Part shown: positions 1 through 8,276 of the stretch, piece by piece
Layout: each line of letters opens with the position of its first letter
Position numbering within the stretch: the stretch's first letter is position 1
Assembly (NCBI GenBank): GCA_963731745.1
Contig: CAVSWT010000025.1
Coordinates: 62,001-126,000 of the forward strand
DNA from: CAVSWT01 sp963731745
GTDB taxonomy: Bacteria; Bacteroidota; Ignavibacteria; Ignavibacteriales; Ignavibacteriaceae
Direction: 5' to 3'
Length of the DNA stretch: 64,000 nt
Notes under the pieces: generated by a model
Databases searched by the model: none
What the model was told of the DNA's origin: nothing
What the model saw: the letters and a program-made list of their open reading frames with translations, nothing else
Program-made: the position numbers and the translations under genes

Positions 1-296
1 CGTTTTAAACCATAAGAGGTAAAACCCAATTTAGATGTAATGCTTTTACTATCAATTTTAAATTTGAAAGAAGTAATTGGGTTCGGATGCAGGGAAAGAA
101 ATTCATCAAATAAACTTTGATCTTTTAAGAATTGAATAACTTCATTGGAAAGAAATTCGCCGCAAAGAACTTCGCGTGGAAAAACTTTTTTTTCAATTAC
201 TAAAACTCGGAATCCATTTCTCGCTAGTAAAAGTGCCGCTGAAGACCCGGCAGGGCCTCCCCCAATAATACCAACATCAAAATCAGAATTTGTCAT
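1..296 (-). CDS. FAD-dependent oxidoreductase (partial, N-terminal part only)
   Basis: The reading frame opens with ATG at 296 and runs off the left edge of the window, so only about 98 residues are visible. The N-terminus carries the Rossmann dinucleotide-binding pattern GIIGGGPAGSSAALLLAR, followed by a strand ending in VIEK, as in FAD-binding monooxygenases and geranylgeranyl-reductase-like flavoproteins. It follows the methyltransferase gene with only 8 bp between them and follows the type III polyketide synthase in the same direction. By analogy with the Streptomyces srsABC phenolic-lipid operon (synthase, methyltransferase, flavoprotein hydroxylase), it may hydroxylate an alkylresorcinol-type product to a quinone precursor. 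The FAD-binding fold is clear. The substrate is inferred from context only. Confidence 0.75.
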   Translation of the reverse strand, partial: MTNSDFDVGIIGGGPAGSSAALLLARNGFRVLVIEKKVFPREVLCGEFLSNEVIQFLKDQSLFDEFLSLHPNPITSFKFKIDSKSITSKLGFTSYGLK

Positions 297-304
297 TTAG
301 AACT

Positions 305-973
305 TTATAAATAGATTACAACCAGCCATCTAAATGCCCAGCTCCATTTTAAATCGTAACTTAGATTTAATTCATTCAAAAGTTTAATTAATTCCACTTG
401 GGTGAATCCTTTCCTAACAGATAAAGGCCCATCATTTTTTACCATATCACTTTTTGAAAATAATGTTGTTAGAAATTTTATTCCCATGTAAGCAAAAATT
501 GAACGCTGTAAATCGTTAATTATTATTCCATATACTGCTATTTTCTTCATCTGAATTAAAATTGTTTTTATTTCATCTTCTTTAAAATGATGAAAAAATA
601 ACGAGGCATGTATAATATCAAAACTTTTATTTTTAAAAGGCGGTTTAAAAATATCTGAACATATAATATTTAGTTTTGGCGATTTGCTTTTAACATATTT
701 ATTGATCCCAGGATTGATATCTAAATTTGAAATCTGATTAAAATTAATTTTTGATGAAAGAAGAATATCAGAGCTTCCACCTCCTGCATCCAGAATATTA
801 TTTATTTTATTATTTCCACTTTTTTTTATTAATAATTTCAAGCCTTTTTCTGAGGTTTTATTGCCGCCTAAATATTTATTTATTTTATTTAACTCATTTA
901 GTGCAATGATAATTCTCTCATCTTGAATTGAGAAATTATCCATTATTTCTTTTTGAAAAATTCTCTTTAACAT
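305..973 (-). CDS. SAM-dependent methyltransferase, polyketide operon
   Basis: About 222 residues of a class I methyltransferase. The SAM-binding glycine loop is visible as DAGGGSSDILL, followed by LDINPGIN (acidic ribose-binding residue) and CSDIFKPPF with FDIIHASLFFHHF, the usual motif order. I chose the ATG at 973 (MLKRIFQKE), one base after the TAA stop of the polyketide synthase (TAAAATG). The open frame extends to a TTG at 997, but that would overlap the synthase. The junction suggests translational coupling. In context it probably methylates the resorcinol or pyrone product of the upstream synthase, as SrsB does in Streptomyces; this is inference. An internal start at MDNFSIQD (943) cannot be excluded. 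Confidence 0.8.
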   Translation of the reverse strand: MLKRIFQKEIMDNFSIQDERIIIALNELNKINKYLGGNKTSEKGLKLLIKKSGNNKINNILDAGGGSSDILLSSKINFNQISNLDINPGINKYVKSKSPKLNIICSDIFKPPFKNKSFDIIHASLFFHHFKEDEIKTILIQMKKIAVYGIIINDLQRSIFAYMGIKFLTTLFSKSDMVKNDGPLSVRKGFTQVELIKLLNELNLSYDLKWSWAFRWLVVIYL

Positions 974-974
974 T

Positions 975-2060
975 TTATGCACATTCAAATAATGCAATTT
1001 CCATAGTCAATCCAGGTCCGAATGCAACTGCACAGCAATAATCACCTTTATTAATTTGTACTGATTCAAAAATCTCTTTAAGAACAAAAAGAATTGAAGC
1101 AGAAGACATATTGCCATATTTTTTTAAGACTTCTCTGGAAGGCTTAAGCTGCTCAATTGAAAGTCCCAAACCATTTTGCATGGAGTCTAAAATTGCTCTT
1201 CCGCCGGGATGTAAAGCCCAATGCTTTATATTTTCTATTTTAATATTTTTATCAGCTAGTATTTTCTTTAAGCGAGGAGCTGCTTCGTTCAAAATTATTT
1301 TTGGAAGATTAGATGACAGCATCATTTCAAATCCAGAATTACCAATTTTCCATCCCATATATTCGGCAGAGTTTTCAAATAAAAAAGATTCAACCCAAGT
1401 TAGTTTTAACTTAGGAATTAATTGAGAAGAATTTGAAAACAATACTGCAGCACAGCCATCGCCAAAAATTAAATTTGAAATAATGTTATCTCGAGTGGGC
1501 TCGGTTTGAAGATGCAGACTGCAAAGTTCTACTGAAACCAGCACTATATTTAATTCTTTATTAGCTGAATTTAATGCTTCAAAAACAGAATTGAATCCAA
1601 TAATAGAAGCGGCACAACCCATGAATCCAATATTGGTCCGTTTAACTGAATGTGGAAAATTAAATTCTTCAATTAAATAATAATCTAATCCGGGAGCAAA
1701 AAATCCGGTGCAAGAAATAGTAATTAATTTATCTATTTGTTCAGAGTTAATTTTATTTTTTGAAAGTATATCTGAAACCGCTTGCTTTGCTAATATTTTT
1801 GACCATTTTTCGTATTCAGCCATTCTTGATTGTGTATCGGGTTTAAAATTATCTCCATTATTTGAGTAAAATTTATTTTCAGCATTGCTATCAGCATCAG
1901 GAATGACGACATATCTATTCTCTATGCCGGAATAAAATGAAGCACTTTCAATAATTCTCTCAATGGCTGGACGATCAGCCATTCTTTTTTTTAACCCGGA
2001 TGCTGCAATAGTTTGAGATACTTTGTAGGGAGGGTTCGATGTACAAATGTCAATTAGCAT
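975..2060 (-). CDS. Type III polyketide synthase (chalcone/stilbene synthase family)
   Basis: 361 residues, normal length for a type III PKS. The family's catalytic triad is visible: Cys149 in GFMGCAAS, His284 in WALHPGGRAIL and Asn317 in KYGNMSSAS. The C-terminal AVAFGPGLTMEIALFE is the usual GFGPG loop. The enzyme condenses an acyl-CoA starter with malonyl-CoA, giving alkylpyrones or alkylresorcinols in most bacterial relatives. The ATG at 2060 is preceded by an AAAAGGAAAA Shine-Dalgarno stretch. It is first of three genes (synthase, methyltransferase, FAD oxidoreductase) with 1 and 8 bp gaps, an arrangement like srsABC. The family is certain; the starter and final product cannot be read from sequence. 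Confidence 0.95.
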   Translation of the reverse strand: MLIDICTSNPPYKVSQTIAASGLKKRMADRPAIERIIESASFYSGIENRYVVIPDADSNAENKFYSNNGDNFKPDTQSRMAEYEKWSKILAKQAVSDILSKNKINSEQIDKLITISCTGFFAPGLDYYLIEEFNFPHSVKRTNIGFMGCAASIIGFNSVFEALNSANKELNIVLVSVELCSLHLQTEPTRDNIISNLIFGDGCAAVLFSNSSQLIPKLKLTWVESFLFENSAEYMGWKIGNSGFEMMLSSNLPKIILNEAAPRLKKILADKNIKIENIKHWALHPGGRAILDSMQNGLGLSIEQLKPSREVLKKYGNMSSASILFVLKEIFESVQINKGDYCCAVAFGPGLTMEIALFECA

Positions 2061-2204
2061 GCATTTTCCTTTTTACAATAATAGTAAATCTACAGAATGT
2101 ATAGTGACCAATAAAGAAAGTATAAGATAATAAATTTATTAAAAGAAGGGGATATGAAATATTAAAGATTACCTCTGATTGGTTTACATCACTCGTAAAA
2201 AATT

Positions 2205-2609
2205 TTAGCTTTTTATTCTGTCTTTCAGAATGCTGCTGTTTTTTTTAGCTTGCTTTGCGGTTAACTCATAATATTTATGTAATGCATCTAATTCCTCTTG
2301 CGTCAAGTCTTCAATATCAACCAGTCTATTACTAGCACCCTTTGTTGCAGCAATTAATTCGTTAAGCTTTATTTCTACTGAGACAGAATCTTTGTTCTGC
2401 GCTCTTTGAATTATAAAAACCATTAGAAATGTAATTATAGTTGTACTGGTGTTTATGACAAGCTGCCATGTATCGGAAAAATCAAAAAAGGGACCTGAAG
2501 CAATCCAAATGACTATAAATAAAAATGCAATTCCGAATGCCGAACTGCTCCCGGCAAAGTGTGTAATTTTAGTAGAAAATCTATCGAATAATTCATTTAT
2601 TTTTTTCAT
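2205..2609 (-). CDS. Low-affinity iron permease family protein
   Basis: 134 residues with two N-terminal membrane segments (about residues 22-42 and 48-66, around SSSAFGIAFLFIVIWIASGP and LVINTSTTIITFLMVFIIQ). A soluble tail follows with KLNELIAATKGASNRLVDIEDLTQEEL. This architecture and the INTSTTIITFLMVF(I)IQ(R)xQN pattern are typical of the short bacterial members of the family named after yeast Fet4 (Pfam low-affinity iron permease). Whether such short bacterial proteins really move iron is poorly established. It sits just downstream of the DUF892 gene, with a hairpin at 2637-2657 between them, in a group of stress-associated genes. Confidence 0.8.
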   Translation of the reverse strand: MKKINELFDRFSTKITHFAGSSSAFGIAFLFIVIWIASGPFFDFSDTWQLVINTSTTIITFLMVFIIQRAQNKDSVSVEIKLNELIAATKGASNRLVDIEDLTQEELDALHKYYELTAKQAKKNSSILKDRIKS

Positions 2610-2636
2610 TTATTTAAAAATGTTAATAATTAAATA

Positions 2637-2657
2637 ATGCCGCTTATTCAGCGGCAT
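2637..2657 (-). terminator. Perfect 8-bp hairpin between DUF892 gene and permease gene
   Basis: ATGCCGCT (2637-2644) and AGCGGCAT (2650-2657) form an uninterrupted 8-bp stem around a 5-base loop. It lies 17 bases past the stop of the DUF892 gene. On the minus strand it is followed by an AT-rich but not T-pure run, so it may be a weak terminator or an mRNA-stabilising hairpin rather than a strong intrinsic terminator. Confidence 0.5.
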
Positions 2658-2674
2658 ATAATAATATAAGTTTA

Positions 2675-3172
2675 TTAGTTTTGAGTTTCTGCTTCCGCAT
2701 TAACTTCTGATTCTGCTATTTCAGTTAACTTTTCATCCGCTGCAGATTCTTCGTCAAGGTTTTCTTGTAATAAATCTACAGATTTTGAAAAGCCCAGAAG
2801 TTTTGCGAAAGTTCTTAAAGTTCCATAAGAGCCTATTTCATAATGTTCAACTTTCTGGCCCGCTGAAATTAAAGCGGCATCTAAAACATTTTCATCTTCA
2901 ACTTCATCCATTAGTTCTTTAGCTTCTTTTACCAAACCTTCCATTGCCGCACATTTTTTACCTTTTGCAGCTATTCCGACTTCATCGAATACTTTTTCAA
3001 GTCTCTTAATTTGATTTTCTGTTTCTTTTAAATGACTCTCAAATGCTTTTTTTAATGAACTTGACGAAGATTTTTTTGCCATTTGAGGTAAAGCTTTTGT
3101 AAGCTGATTTTCAGCATTGTAAATATCTTTTAGTTCATCAACGAATAAATCTTTTAATGTTTTTACTGACAT
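2675..3172 (-). CDS. DUF892 / YciE-YciF family ferritin-like protein
   Basis: 165 residues, predominantly helical. It starts MSVKTLKDLFVDELKDIYNA, the standard opening of the DUF892 (YciE/YciF) family, with conserved ENQLTKALPQMA, HLKETENQIKRLEKVF and KVEHYEIGSYGTL segments that supply the acidic and histidine ligands of a four-helix ferritin-like bundle. A strong AGGAG Shine-Dalgarno sequence lies just before the ATG. Family members are general-stress proteins of uncertain biochemical role. The acidic C-terminal tail (about residues 138-165, AESEVNAEAETQN) is an extension. Neighbours (a charged small protein, an SDR dehydrogenase and an MscS channel) are also typical stress-response companions. 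Confidence 0.9.
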   Translation of the reverse strand: MSVKTLKDLFVDELKDIYNAENQLTKALPQMAKKSSSSSLKKAFESHLKETENQIKRLEKVFDEVGIAAKGKKCAAMEGLVKEAKELMDEVEDENVLDAALISAGQKVEHYEIGSYGTLRTFAKLLGFSKSVDLLQENLDEESAADEKLTEIAESEVNAEAETQN

Positions 3173-3230
3173 ATTGTTCTCCTATTTTTTATTTTGATTA
3201 ATAATTTTGTTTTACTCATAAACTTGCTGA

Positions 3231-3470
3231 TTATTCTTTATCATCAATATTCTCTTCATCTTCATCAATATTATCATCAGTTTTTTGATAATCAGCTTCT
3301 TCATTATTTACCGCAATTTTATTTTTTTCGTATTTTTTCTTTCTCTGAAAATTCTTTTTTTCCCCTGTTCTATCTTCTCTAAAATCATCATCTCTTTCAC
3401 TTCTTCTTTTAGAATCGTTAGTCCTTTTTTCAGAATCTTTTTCCCATTTATTTCTCTCTTCCTTATTCAT
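3231..3470 (-). CDS. Small highly charged protein of unknown function
   Basis: 79 residues, almost entirely charged and polar. The N-terminal part is rich in Lys/Arg/Glu (NKEERNKWEKDSEKR) and the C-terminal part in Asp/Glu (DDNIDEDEENIDDKE). There is no hydrophobic segment and no Cys. The ATG at 3470 has a well-placed AAGAGG Shine-Dalgarno sequence, the main evidence that it is a real gene rather than low-complexity chance. It precedes the DUF892 gene in the same direction. Probably an intrinsically disordered stress-associated protein; I recognise no family. Confidence 0.55.
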   Translation of the reverse strand: MNKEERNKWEKDSEKRTNDSKRRSERDDDFREDRTGEKKNFQRKKKYEKNKIAVNNEEADYQKTDDNIDEDEENIDDKE

Positions 3471-3697
3471 AAAAACCTCTTAGTGATTATTAAAAATTAT
3501 TTCGAAGGTGAATATAATTGATGAATGAAGCGGCGCATATGCAGATAGACACAAAAAGATGTAAGGAACGACTATATAAAAATGCGATGTGAGAAGTTTA
3601 ACAGAAAGATATTCTATGGAGTAAATTGTGAAGTCAAGCATTAAAAACAAAATTCGTTGAATTAAATTAGAAGCTCATTTTTAAAAAGGATTACTCA

Positions 3698-4555
3698 ATG
3701 AAAAAAAATAATAAACCATCAAAATTTCCTGAGCAAGAACAAAATACGCCGGGCTATGAATATAAGATGAATCCTCAGCCGGAGATTATAAGGTCTGATT
3801 ACAAAGGTGTGGAAAAATTAAAAGATAAAATTGCCATCATAACCGGGGGTGATTCCGGAATTGGACGCGCGGTTGCAGTTCATTTTGCACGCGAAGGCGC
3901 GGATTGCTGTATCGTTTATTTAAATGAAGATAAAGATGCTGAGAAAACTAAAGAATTAGTGGAGAAGGAAGGAAGAAAATGTTTGACTATAGCAGGCGAT
4001 ATCGGTGATAAAAATTTTTGTAAAAAAGTTGTGGAAAAAACTTTTAAAGAATTCGGTAAAATAAATATATTAATTAACAATGCCGGCGAGCAGCATCCTG
4101 CCGATGATTTAAGTGAATTGGACTTTGATTTAATGGAAAGAACATTTAAGACGAATATTTTTTCTATGTTTTATTTCTCAAAAGAAGTTTTAAAACATTT
4201 GCATGAAGGCGATTCAATCATTAATTCTTCAAGTGTCACAAGCTATAGGGGAAGTTCGCATCTTTTAGATTATTCTGCTACAAAAGGTGCCATTACAGCT
4301 TTTACAAGATCTCTGGCAGAGAGTCTGGCAAAAAAGAAAATCCGAGTTAATGGAGTTGCGCCGGGGCCTATTTGGACTCCGCTTATTCCCTCCACTTTTG
4401 ATGATGTTACTAAATTCGGTCAGAGTACCGCGCTGGGAAGGGCAGGGCAGCCAAGTGAAGTTGCACCGGCTTATGTTTATCTTGCATCGGAAGATTCGTC
4501 TTTTGTCACCGGACAATTTATTCACGTAAACGGCGGTGATTTCGTTAGCTCTTAA
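3698..4555 (+). CDS. SDR-family oxidoreductase (general-stress dehydrogenase type)
   Basis: 285 residues of a classical short-chain dehydrogenase/reductase. Visible motifs are the cofactor loop TGGDSGIGRA (residues 49-58), NNAGEQHPA, a catalytic Ser within INSSSVTSY and the active-site Tyr192/Lys196 in YSATK. The N-terminal extension rich in Pro and Gln (FPEQEQNTPGYEYKMNPQPE) is characteristic of the YghA / general-stress-protein-39-like subgroup. AAAAAGGA at 3683-3690 is a good ribosome-binding site for the ATG at 3698. The probable reaction is NAD(P)-dependent oxidation or reduction of an alcohol or aldehyde; the substrate is unknown. It is transcribed away from the charged small-protein gene and converges on the MscS gene. 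Confidence 0.92.
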   Translation: MKKNNKPSKFPEQEQNTPGYEYKMNPQPEIIRSDYKGVEKLKDKIAIITGGDSGIGRAVAVHFAREGADCCIVYLNEDKDAEKTKELVEKEGRKCLTIAGDIGDKNFCKKVVEKTFKEFGKINILINNAGEQHPADDLSELDFDLMERTFKTNIFSMFYFSKEVLKHLHEGDSIINSSSVTSYRGSSHLLDYSATKGAITAFTRSLAESLAKKKIRVNGVAPGPIWTPLIPSTFDDVTKFGQSTALGRAGQPSEVAPAYVYLASEDSSFVTGQFIHVNGGDFVSS

Positions 4556-4617
4556 TAATGATTTTTAATAAATGATAGTACAAGGTTTAGTGGGGAGAGT
4601 AATTTTAATTATAATTT

Positions 4618-5673
4618 TTACCTACTGTTTCCATGAGGAAATTTAACTTTATCAGGTTCATTATTTAAACGAACCAGTATTTTTTTAATTAATTTAGTTT
4701 TTACTCTCCCTTGTTCTTTCGGCATTACAAGATACCTGACTATTGCTTCTATCCAGGTATTTTCGCTAACTCGAAATATTACAGATGGATGGGCTTTTAC
4801 TTCAAGTTCATCTACGGGAGTTTCAGCAAGTAGTTTTCGGTAAGTTTCAATTCGCTCAATCATTGATTTTCCTATTTCTTCTTCAGCAACTTCCCGCATT
4901 ACTTTATCCACAAATTCCAGGTCACTATTGTATGCTATGTTAAATTTTACTTCGTTCCAGATGTAAGGAAATAAAGGCCAGCTATAGTTATAAACCATAC
5001 TGGTCATAACTTCCGAGTTGGGAAATTTTATAGTTCTTCCACTTGGGTGATCAGTTGAAAGATACTGTCCTCCAAATTCCCAAAGTGTGGTATCAAAGTA
5101 ACTCACATCAATAACATCACCTGTTGCATCACCAATTTTAATCCTATCGCCAACCTGGTAAGGTTTTCTTATTAGTATGTAAACCCAACCGATAAAGCTG
5201 GATAAAATTGTCTGGAGTGAAAATCCAATAATTATAGAAATAATTCCAAGTGAAATAAAAGCAGTTTGCCAATTGATAAACAGGGAGGTAATTATGATGA
5301 ACGAAACAATTAATATTACAATTAATCTTAAGACACGTTTTAAATTATACTTGTTTACTTCATCTTGAATGGTATTTATAAAATAAATGTGAATAATTTT
5401 TGCGATAGTTAAAACGAGCACTATCAGTATAGAACCTCTTGTAACGCGCTGTAATACTATCCGGGTATTTTCAGAAAGACCAAAAAATTCTTTGCTGAAT
5501 AAGTAGAGTAGAAGGCCGAAGATTAATAGAAATAAAAGGTAAGCAACAAACCATAAGCTTTTTTTAACTTCCGTTTTTTCGCGTTTACCGGCTGAACTCT
5601 TTTTAAGCTCTTCTTTAATTTCTGGTATTTGCTTTAAATCCTCTACACGAGACTGATTATTATTCTCCATCAT
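4618..5673 (-). CDS. MscS-family mechanosensitive ion channel
   Basis: 351 residues. A soluble N-terminus is followed by hydrophobic helices at about 41-62, 80-100, 115-135 and a pore-lining helix with ISLGIISIIIGFSLQTILSS (about 138-158). The MscS beta domain follows (RKPYQVGDRIKIGDATGDVID, then SYFDTTLWEF and RTIKFPNSEVM), with an alpha/beta C-terminal domain. This order matches the MscS family, which releases solutes during hypo-osmotic shock. Two consecutive ATGs (5673 and 5670) are possible starts. It converges with the upstream SDR gene with about 60 bp between stop codons and no convincing hairpin. Confidence 0.92.
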   Translation of the reverse strand: MMENNNQSRVEDLKQIPEIKEELKKSSAGKREKTEVKKSLWFVAYLLFLLIFGLLLYLFSKEFFGLSENTRIVLQRVTRGSILIVLVLTIAKIIHIYFINTIQDEVNKYNLKRVLRLIVILIVSFIIITSLFINWQTAFISLGIISIIIGFSLQTILSSFIGWVYILIRKPYQVGDRIKIGDATGDVIDVSYFDTTLWEFGGQYLSTDHPSGRTIKFPNSEVMTSMVYNYSWPLFPYIWNEVKFNIAYNSDLEFVDKVMREVAEEEIGKSMIERIETYRKLLAETPVDELEVKAHPSVIFRVSENTWIEAIVRYLVMPKEQGRVKTKLIKKILVRLNNEPDKVKFPHGNSR

Positions 5674-6068
5674 AATTATTCTTACTATTAATTAAATTAC
5701 ATCTTAATTTGAATTTTTATTCTTATTTATTTTTCATTATTCTTCAAAGAGGTTATAAATTTAATGGATATCCAAACTTAAAAATTATATGCGGGGACAT
5801 ATGTACCTTTTACCTCTTTTCAACCGATACTGTGAATTGCAACACGTTTTATTTTATGTCTAATTTTATTTGAGGAATGAAGAGACGAAGCTATTCTTTA
5901 TCAGTTAAAGATTGAACAGAGGTTTAATGATAAACCGATTCATCTTGTAAAAGTCTTTATCGATAACAGAAATCTGAAACTTTTATAAATGCTGAAATGG
6001 CATTAAATGATTCGAAAATTATAGTTGTTTTTGAACAGCGAAATATCGCAACCTAAAGAAAAGAATTA
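5674..6068. other. Intergenic stretch, about 395 bp, no gene seen
   Basis: No open frame of convincing length on either strand. The left part must hold the promoter of the MscS gene. The remainder has mixed coding-like texture with stops in all frames, so it could be a decayed gene remnant, but I cannot assign a family. No hairpin with a T-tract was seen after the stop of the SGNH hydrolase gene at 6069. Confidence 0.4.
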
Positions 6069-7991
6069 CTAATATTGATCTTCAGATAAAATTTTATTCT
6101 TTAATGTTTTTGCTTCAGTATTATTCGGATCCAATTTTAAATAATTATTAATTTCGTTGAGTGCCGATTTAAATTCCTTTTTCTTTAAGTGAGCTAAAGC
6201 GAGACCATAAATTATTTGAGTATCTGACGGCTTTGCTTTTTTGCTTTCAGCTAAGTATCGAATCGCATCATCGTACTGATTATTGTATAATGCAATTAAA
6301 CCTAAACGTTTAGTCGTATAATCAGCCGGGTTTATTTTGTTAAGTCCATAAAAATATTTAACGGCGGTGCTGATATCAACAAGTCCGGGATACTGGTAAA
6401 TTAAGGCATTCATATAACTCAAATAATTTTTTATATCATCTTTTTTCAGGCTATATGTAGCAGCCGACAAGTGCGCATCAGCCCAGCTTATTTTGTTTTC
6501 TAAATAATCAACTGCAATTGAATCAATAAAAGTATTGGGCGAAAATAAATTCTCAATAGATTGATTATGTTTTTTAACAGTGAAAGGCCAATCGCTTTTA
6601 AGCAAAGCTACTATATAGTTGCCAACTGTTGAATCTAATTTGGTAAAGTTGAAATTTGCCTTCGTAAGACTATCTTGATTACTATATGCAATTATCGGTT
6701 TTTCATAATTCGGAAGATTTCCGGTTTTATCCATTGCTTCATAGAAAGCTTTGCCCATTAGTTCATAACCTTTTAGATTTGGATGCAGATGATCTACCAT
6801 AAAATTATTTCCAACTATTCCATCAGCGCTTGATGCATCAAATATAGAATCAATGGGGACAACTTTAACTTTAAATTTCGTTCCTAACTCATCAATTATA
6901 GTATTCATTTTTTCCGGCGCTCTAAATCTTAAAGCGTCTAAATCTTTTGCCAATTTGAAAAGTGAATCCGCCTTTTGAATATTATTTTTCCCAAATTCTA
7001 TTTGAGCCTCTTTGTAAGTTTGATTTGCATTTTTATGACCGGGAGTTTCAGCTGAAATAAATGGTTTTTGATCTTTCAAGTTACTTGTAAGTCGGCCAAT
7101 AATTACCGGTACATTATAATCTTTAGCCAAATCCAAAATATCTTCAAGATTATCTTTGAACTGTTCCACTCCATCCTTGAATTTTTCTGAATTTAAAATA
7201 ATGGATTGATCCTTAGCCATCCTGGACATTAAAGTCCCGGTTTTTTCCTGTTTATCTTTTCCAAATAATGATACAATTCCGCTTATTGAGTTTCTAATCA
7301 GTTGCGTAGTTTTAAATCGATTTAAGGATAGCATTAATTTTACAACCCATCTAGGTGTGTTTACAGATTCGAGTGATCCTACTCCTAAAGCGCCGTAGTA
7401 TTCATTATGTCCGGCATATATTAAAATCAAATCAGGCTTTTGTTTCAGCGTGCCGGGCATTAAATCAAGTAAAGTATAGGAACCAACTGCGGTCATGCTC
7501 AAATTAACAACCTCAATTGTTGTGTGCGGATAAACCAGCTCCAATCTTTTTCTGATGTACCGTGAAAAAGCACCCGTGGGCATATATGGGTAGCCAGCGG
7601 CACTGCTGCCGCCTAAAATGAAAACCCTAAAAGCATTATTTTTCTTTTCCTGATCAAATAAATCTTCTGAAGTTTTTGGGAGTGACTTTATATTATTGAA
7701 ATATCTTTTAGCTATATCGGGGTTGAGAATATACTTTCCATTGTCAACATTAACCCATTGGCTTGTATTATAACCATAATCAAAAATTCTTAGGCTTAGC
7801 TCAAGCAGAACAAAGAATAGAATTGGTATTAAAATTAAAACAAGGAAAAACCATTTATTTTTGTTTTTATCTGATTCTAGAAGCTGCTTAATTTTTAATT
7901 TAGAAATATTATGTTTTTTTGCTAATTCACTTACAGTCAGATTATCTTTTTCTGCTAAAATACTTTTCTTTAAATCATTAGAAATTTTCAA
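6069..7991 (-). CDS. Membrane-anchored SGNH/GDSL hydrolase with TPR C-terminus
   Basis: 640 residues in four parts. Residues 1-40 form a small helical domain (LTVSELAKKHNISKLKIKQLLE) resembling an IF2_N-type or helix-turn-helix fold. One membrane helix follows at about 46-68 (FFLVLILIPILFFVLLELSL). An SGNH hydrolase domain comes next, with block I FILGGSSAAG, the Asn block IYAGHNEYYG and the catalytic Asp-x-x-His as VDHLHPNLKGYELMG. The C-terminal ~150 residues are TPR-like (LGLIALYNNQYDDAIRYLAE, GLALAHLKKKEFKSALNEI, LDPNNTEAKTL). It probably hydrolyses an ester in the periplasm while the N-terminal domain stays in the cytoplasm. Substrate unknown. Stand-alone gene. Confidence 0.85.
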   Translation of the reverse strand: MKISNDLKKSILAEKDNLTVSELAKKHNISKLKIKQLLESDKNKNKWFFLVLILIPILFFVLLELSLRIFDYGYNTSQWVNVDNGKYILNPDIAKRYFNNIKSLPKTSEDLFDQEKKNNAFRVFILGGSSAAGYPYMPTGAFSRYIRKRLELVYPHTTIEVVNLSMTAVGSYTLLDLMPGTLKQKPDLILIYAGHNEYYGALGVGSLESVNTPRWVVKLMLSLNRFKTTQLIRNSISGIVSLFGKDKQEKTGTLMSRMAKDQSIILNSEKFKDGVEQFKDNLEDILDLAKDYNVPVIIGRLTSNLKDQKPFISAETPGHKNANQTYKEAQIEFGKNNIQKADSLFKLAKDLDALRFRAPEKMNTIIDELGTKFKVKVVPIDSIFDASSADGIVGNNFMVDHLHPNLKGYELMGKAFYEAMDKTGNLPNYEKPIIAYSNQDSLTKANFNFTKLDSTVGNYIVALLKSDWPFTVKKHNQSIENLFSPNTFIDSIAVDYLENKISWADAHLSAATYSLKKDDIKNYLSYMNALIYQYPGLVDISTAVKYFYGLNKINPADYTTKRLGLIALYNNQYDDAIRYLAESKKAKPSDTQIIYGLALAHLKKKEFKSALNEINNYLKLDPNNTEAKTLKNKILSEDQY

Positions 7992-8183
7992 TCAAACCTC
8001 AAACTGGATGATATGCAAATTGGATAGTTAAAAATAAATGGACACAAATTAAATTCTAAATATAATTTAAGAAATTAATTCATCTTAATTATAGAGCAAA
8101 AATTTTCAATATTATAATTTTAAGAAAAATGTATATTCACGCTTCTTTGTTTCTAAAAATTGCTGGTGAAGTTTTAGGCAGGC

Positions 8184-8226
8184 AAAAAAAATGTCAGCCG
8201 GTAGAATAAAAGAGTAACCGGCTGAC
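8184..8226 (-). terminator. Intrinsic terminator at the end of the minus-strand glycan cluster
   Basis: GTCAGCCGGT (8193-8202) and ACCGGCTGAC (8217-8226) make a perfect 10-bp GC-rich stem around a 14-base loop. Read on the minus strand, the stem is followed after one base by an unbroken run of eight T (the A run at 8184-8191 on the plus strand). This is a textbook rho-independent terminator about 50 bp past the stop of the beta-helix protein gene, and it marks the 3' end of the long minus-strand operon. Confidence 0.93.
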
Positions 8227-8276
8227 AATCTATAAGGAGACATGAAGCAATACGTTTTTCAGTATTAGCTGCAATC

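Noticed and set aside
3194..3521. Plus-strand frames opposite the charged small protein
   Set aside because: They are hydrophobic low-complexity translations of the antisense of a Lys/Glu-rich gene and have no ribosome-binding site; the minus-strand frame has one.
5674..6068. Insertion-sequence remnant
   Set aside because: The texture looks partly coding, but I found no inverted repeats, direct repeats or transposase motif, so there is no support beyond impression.
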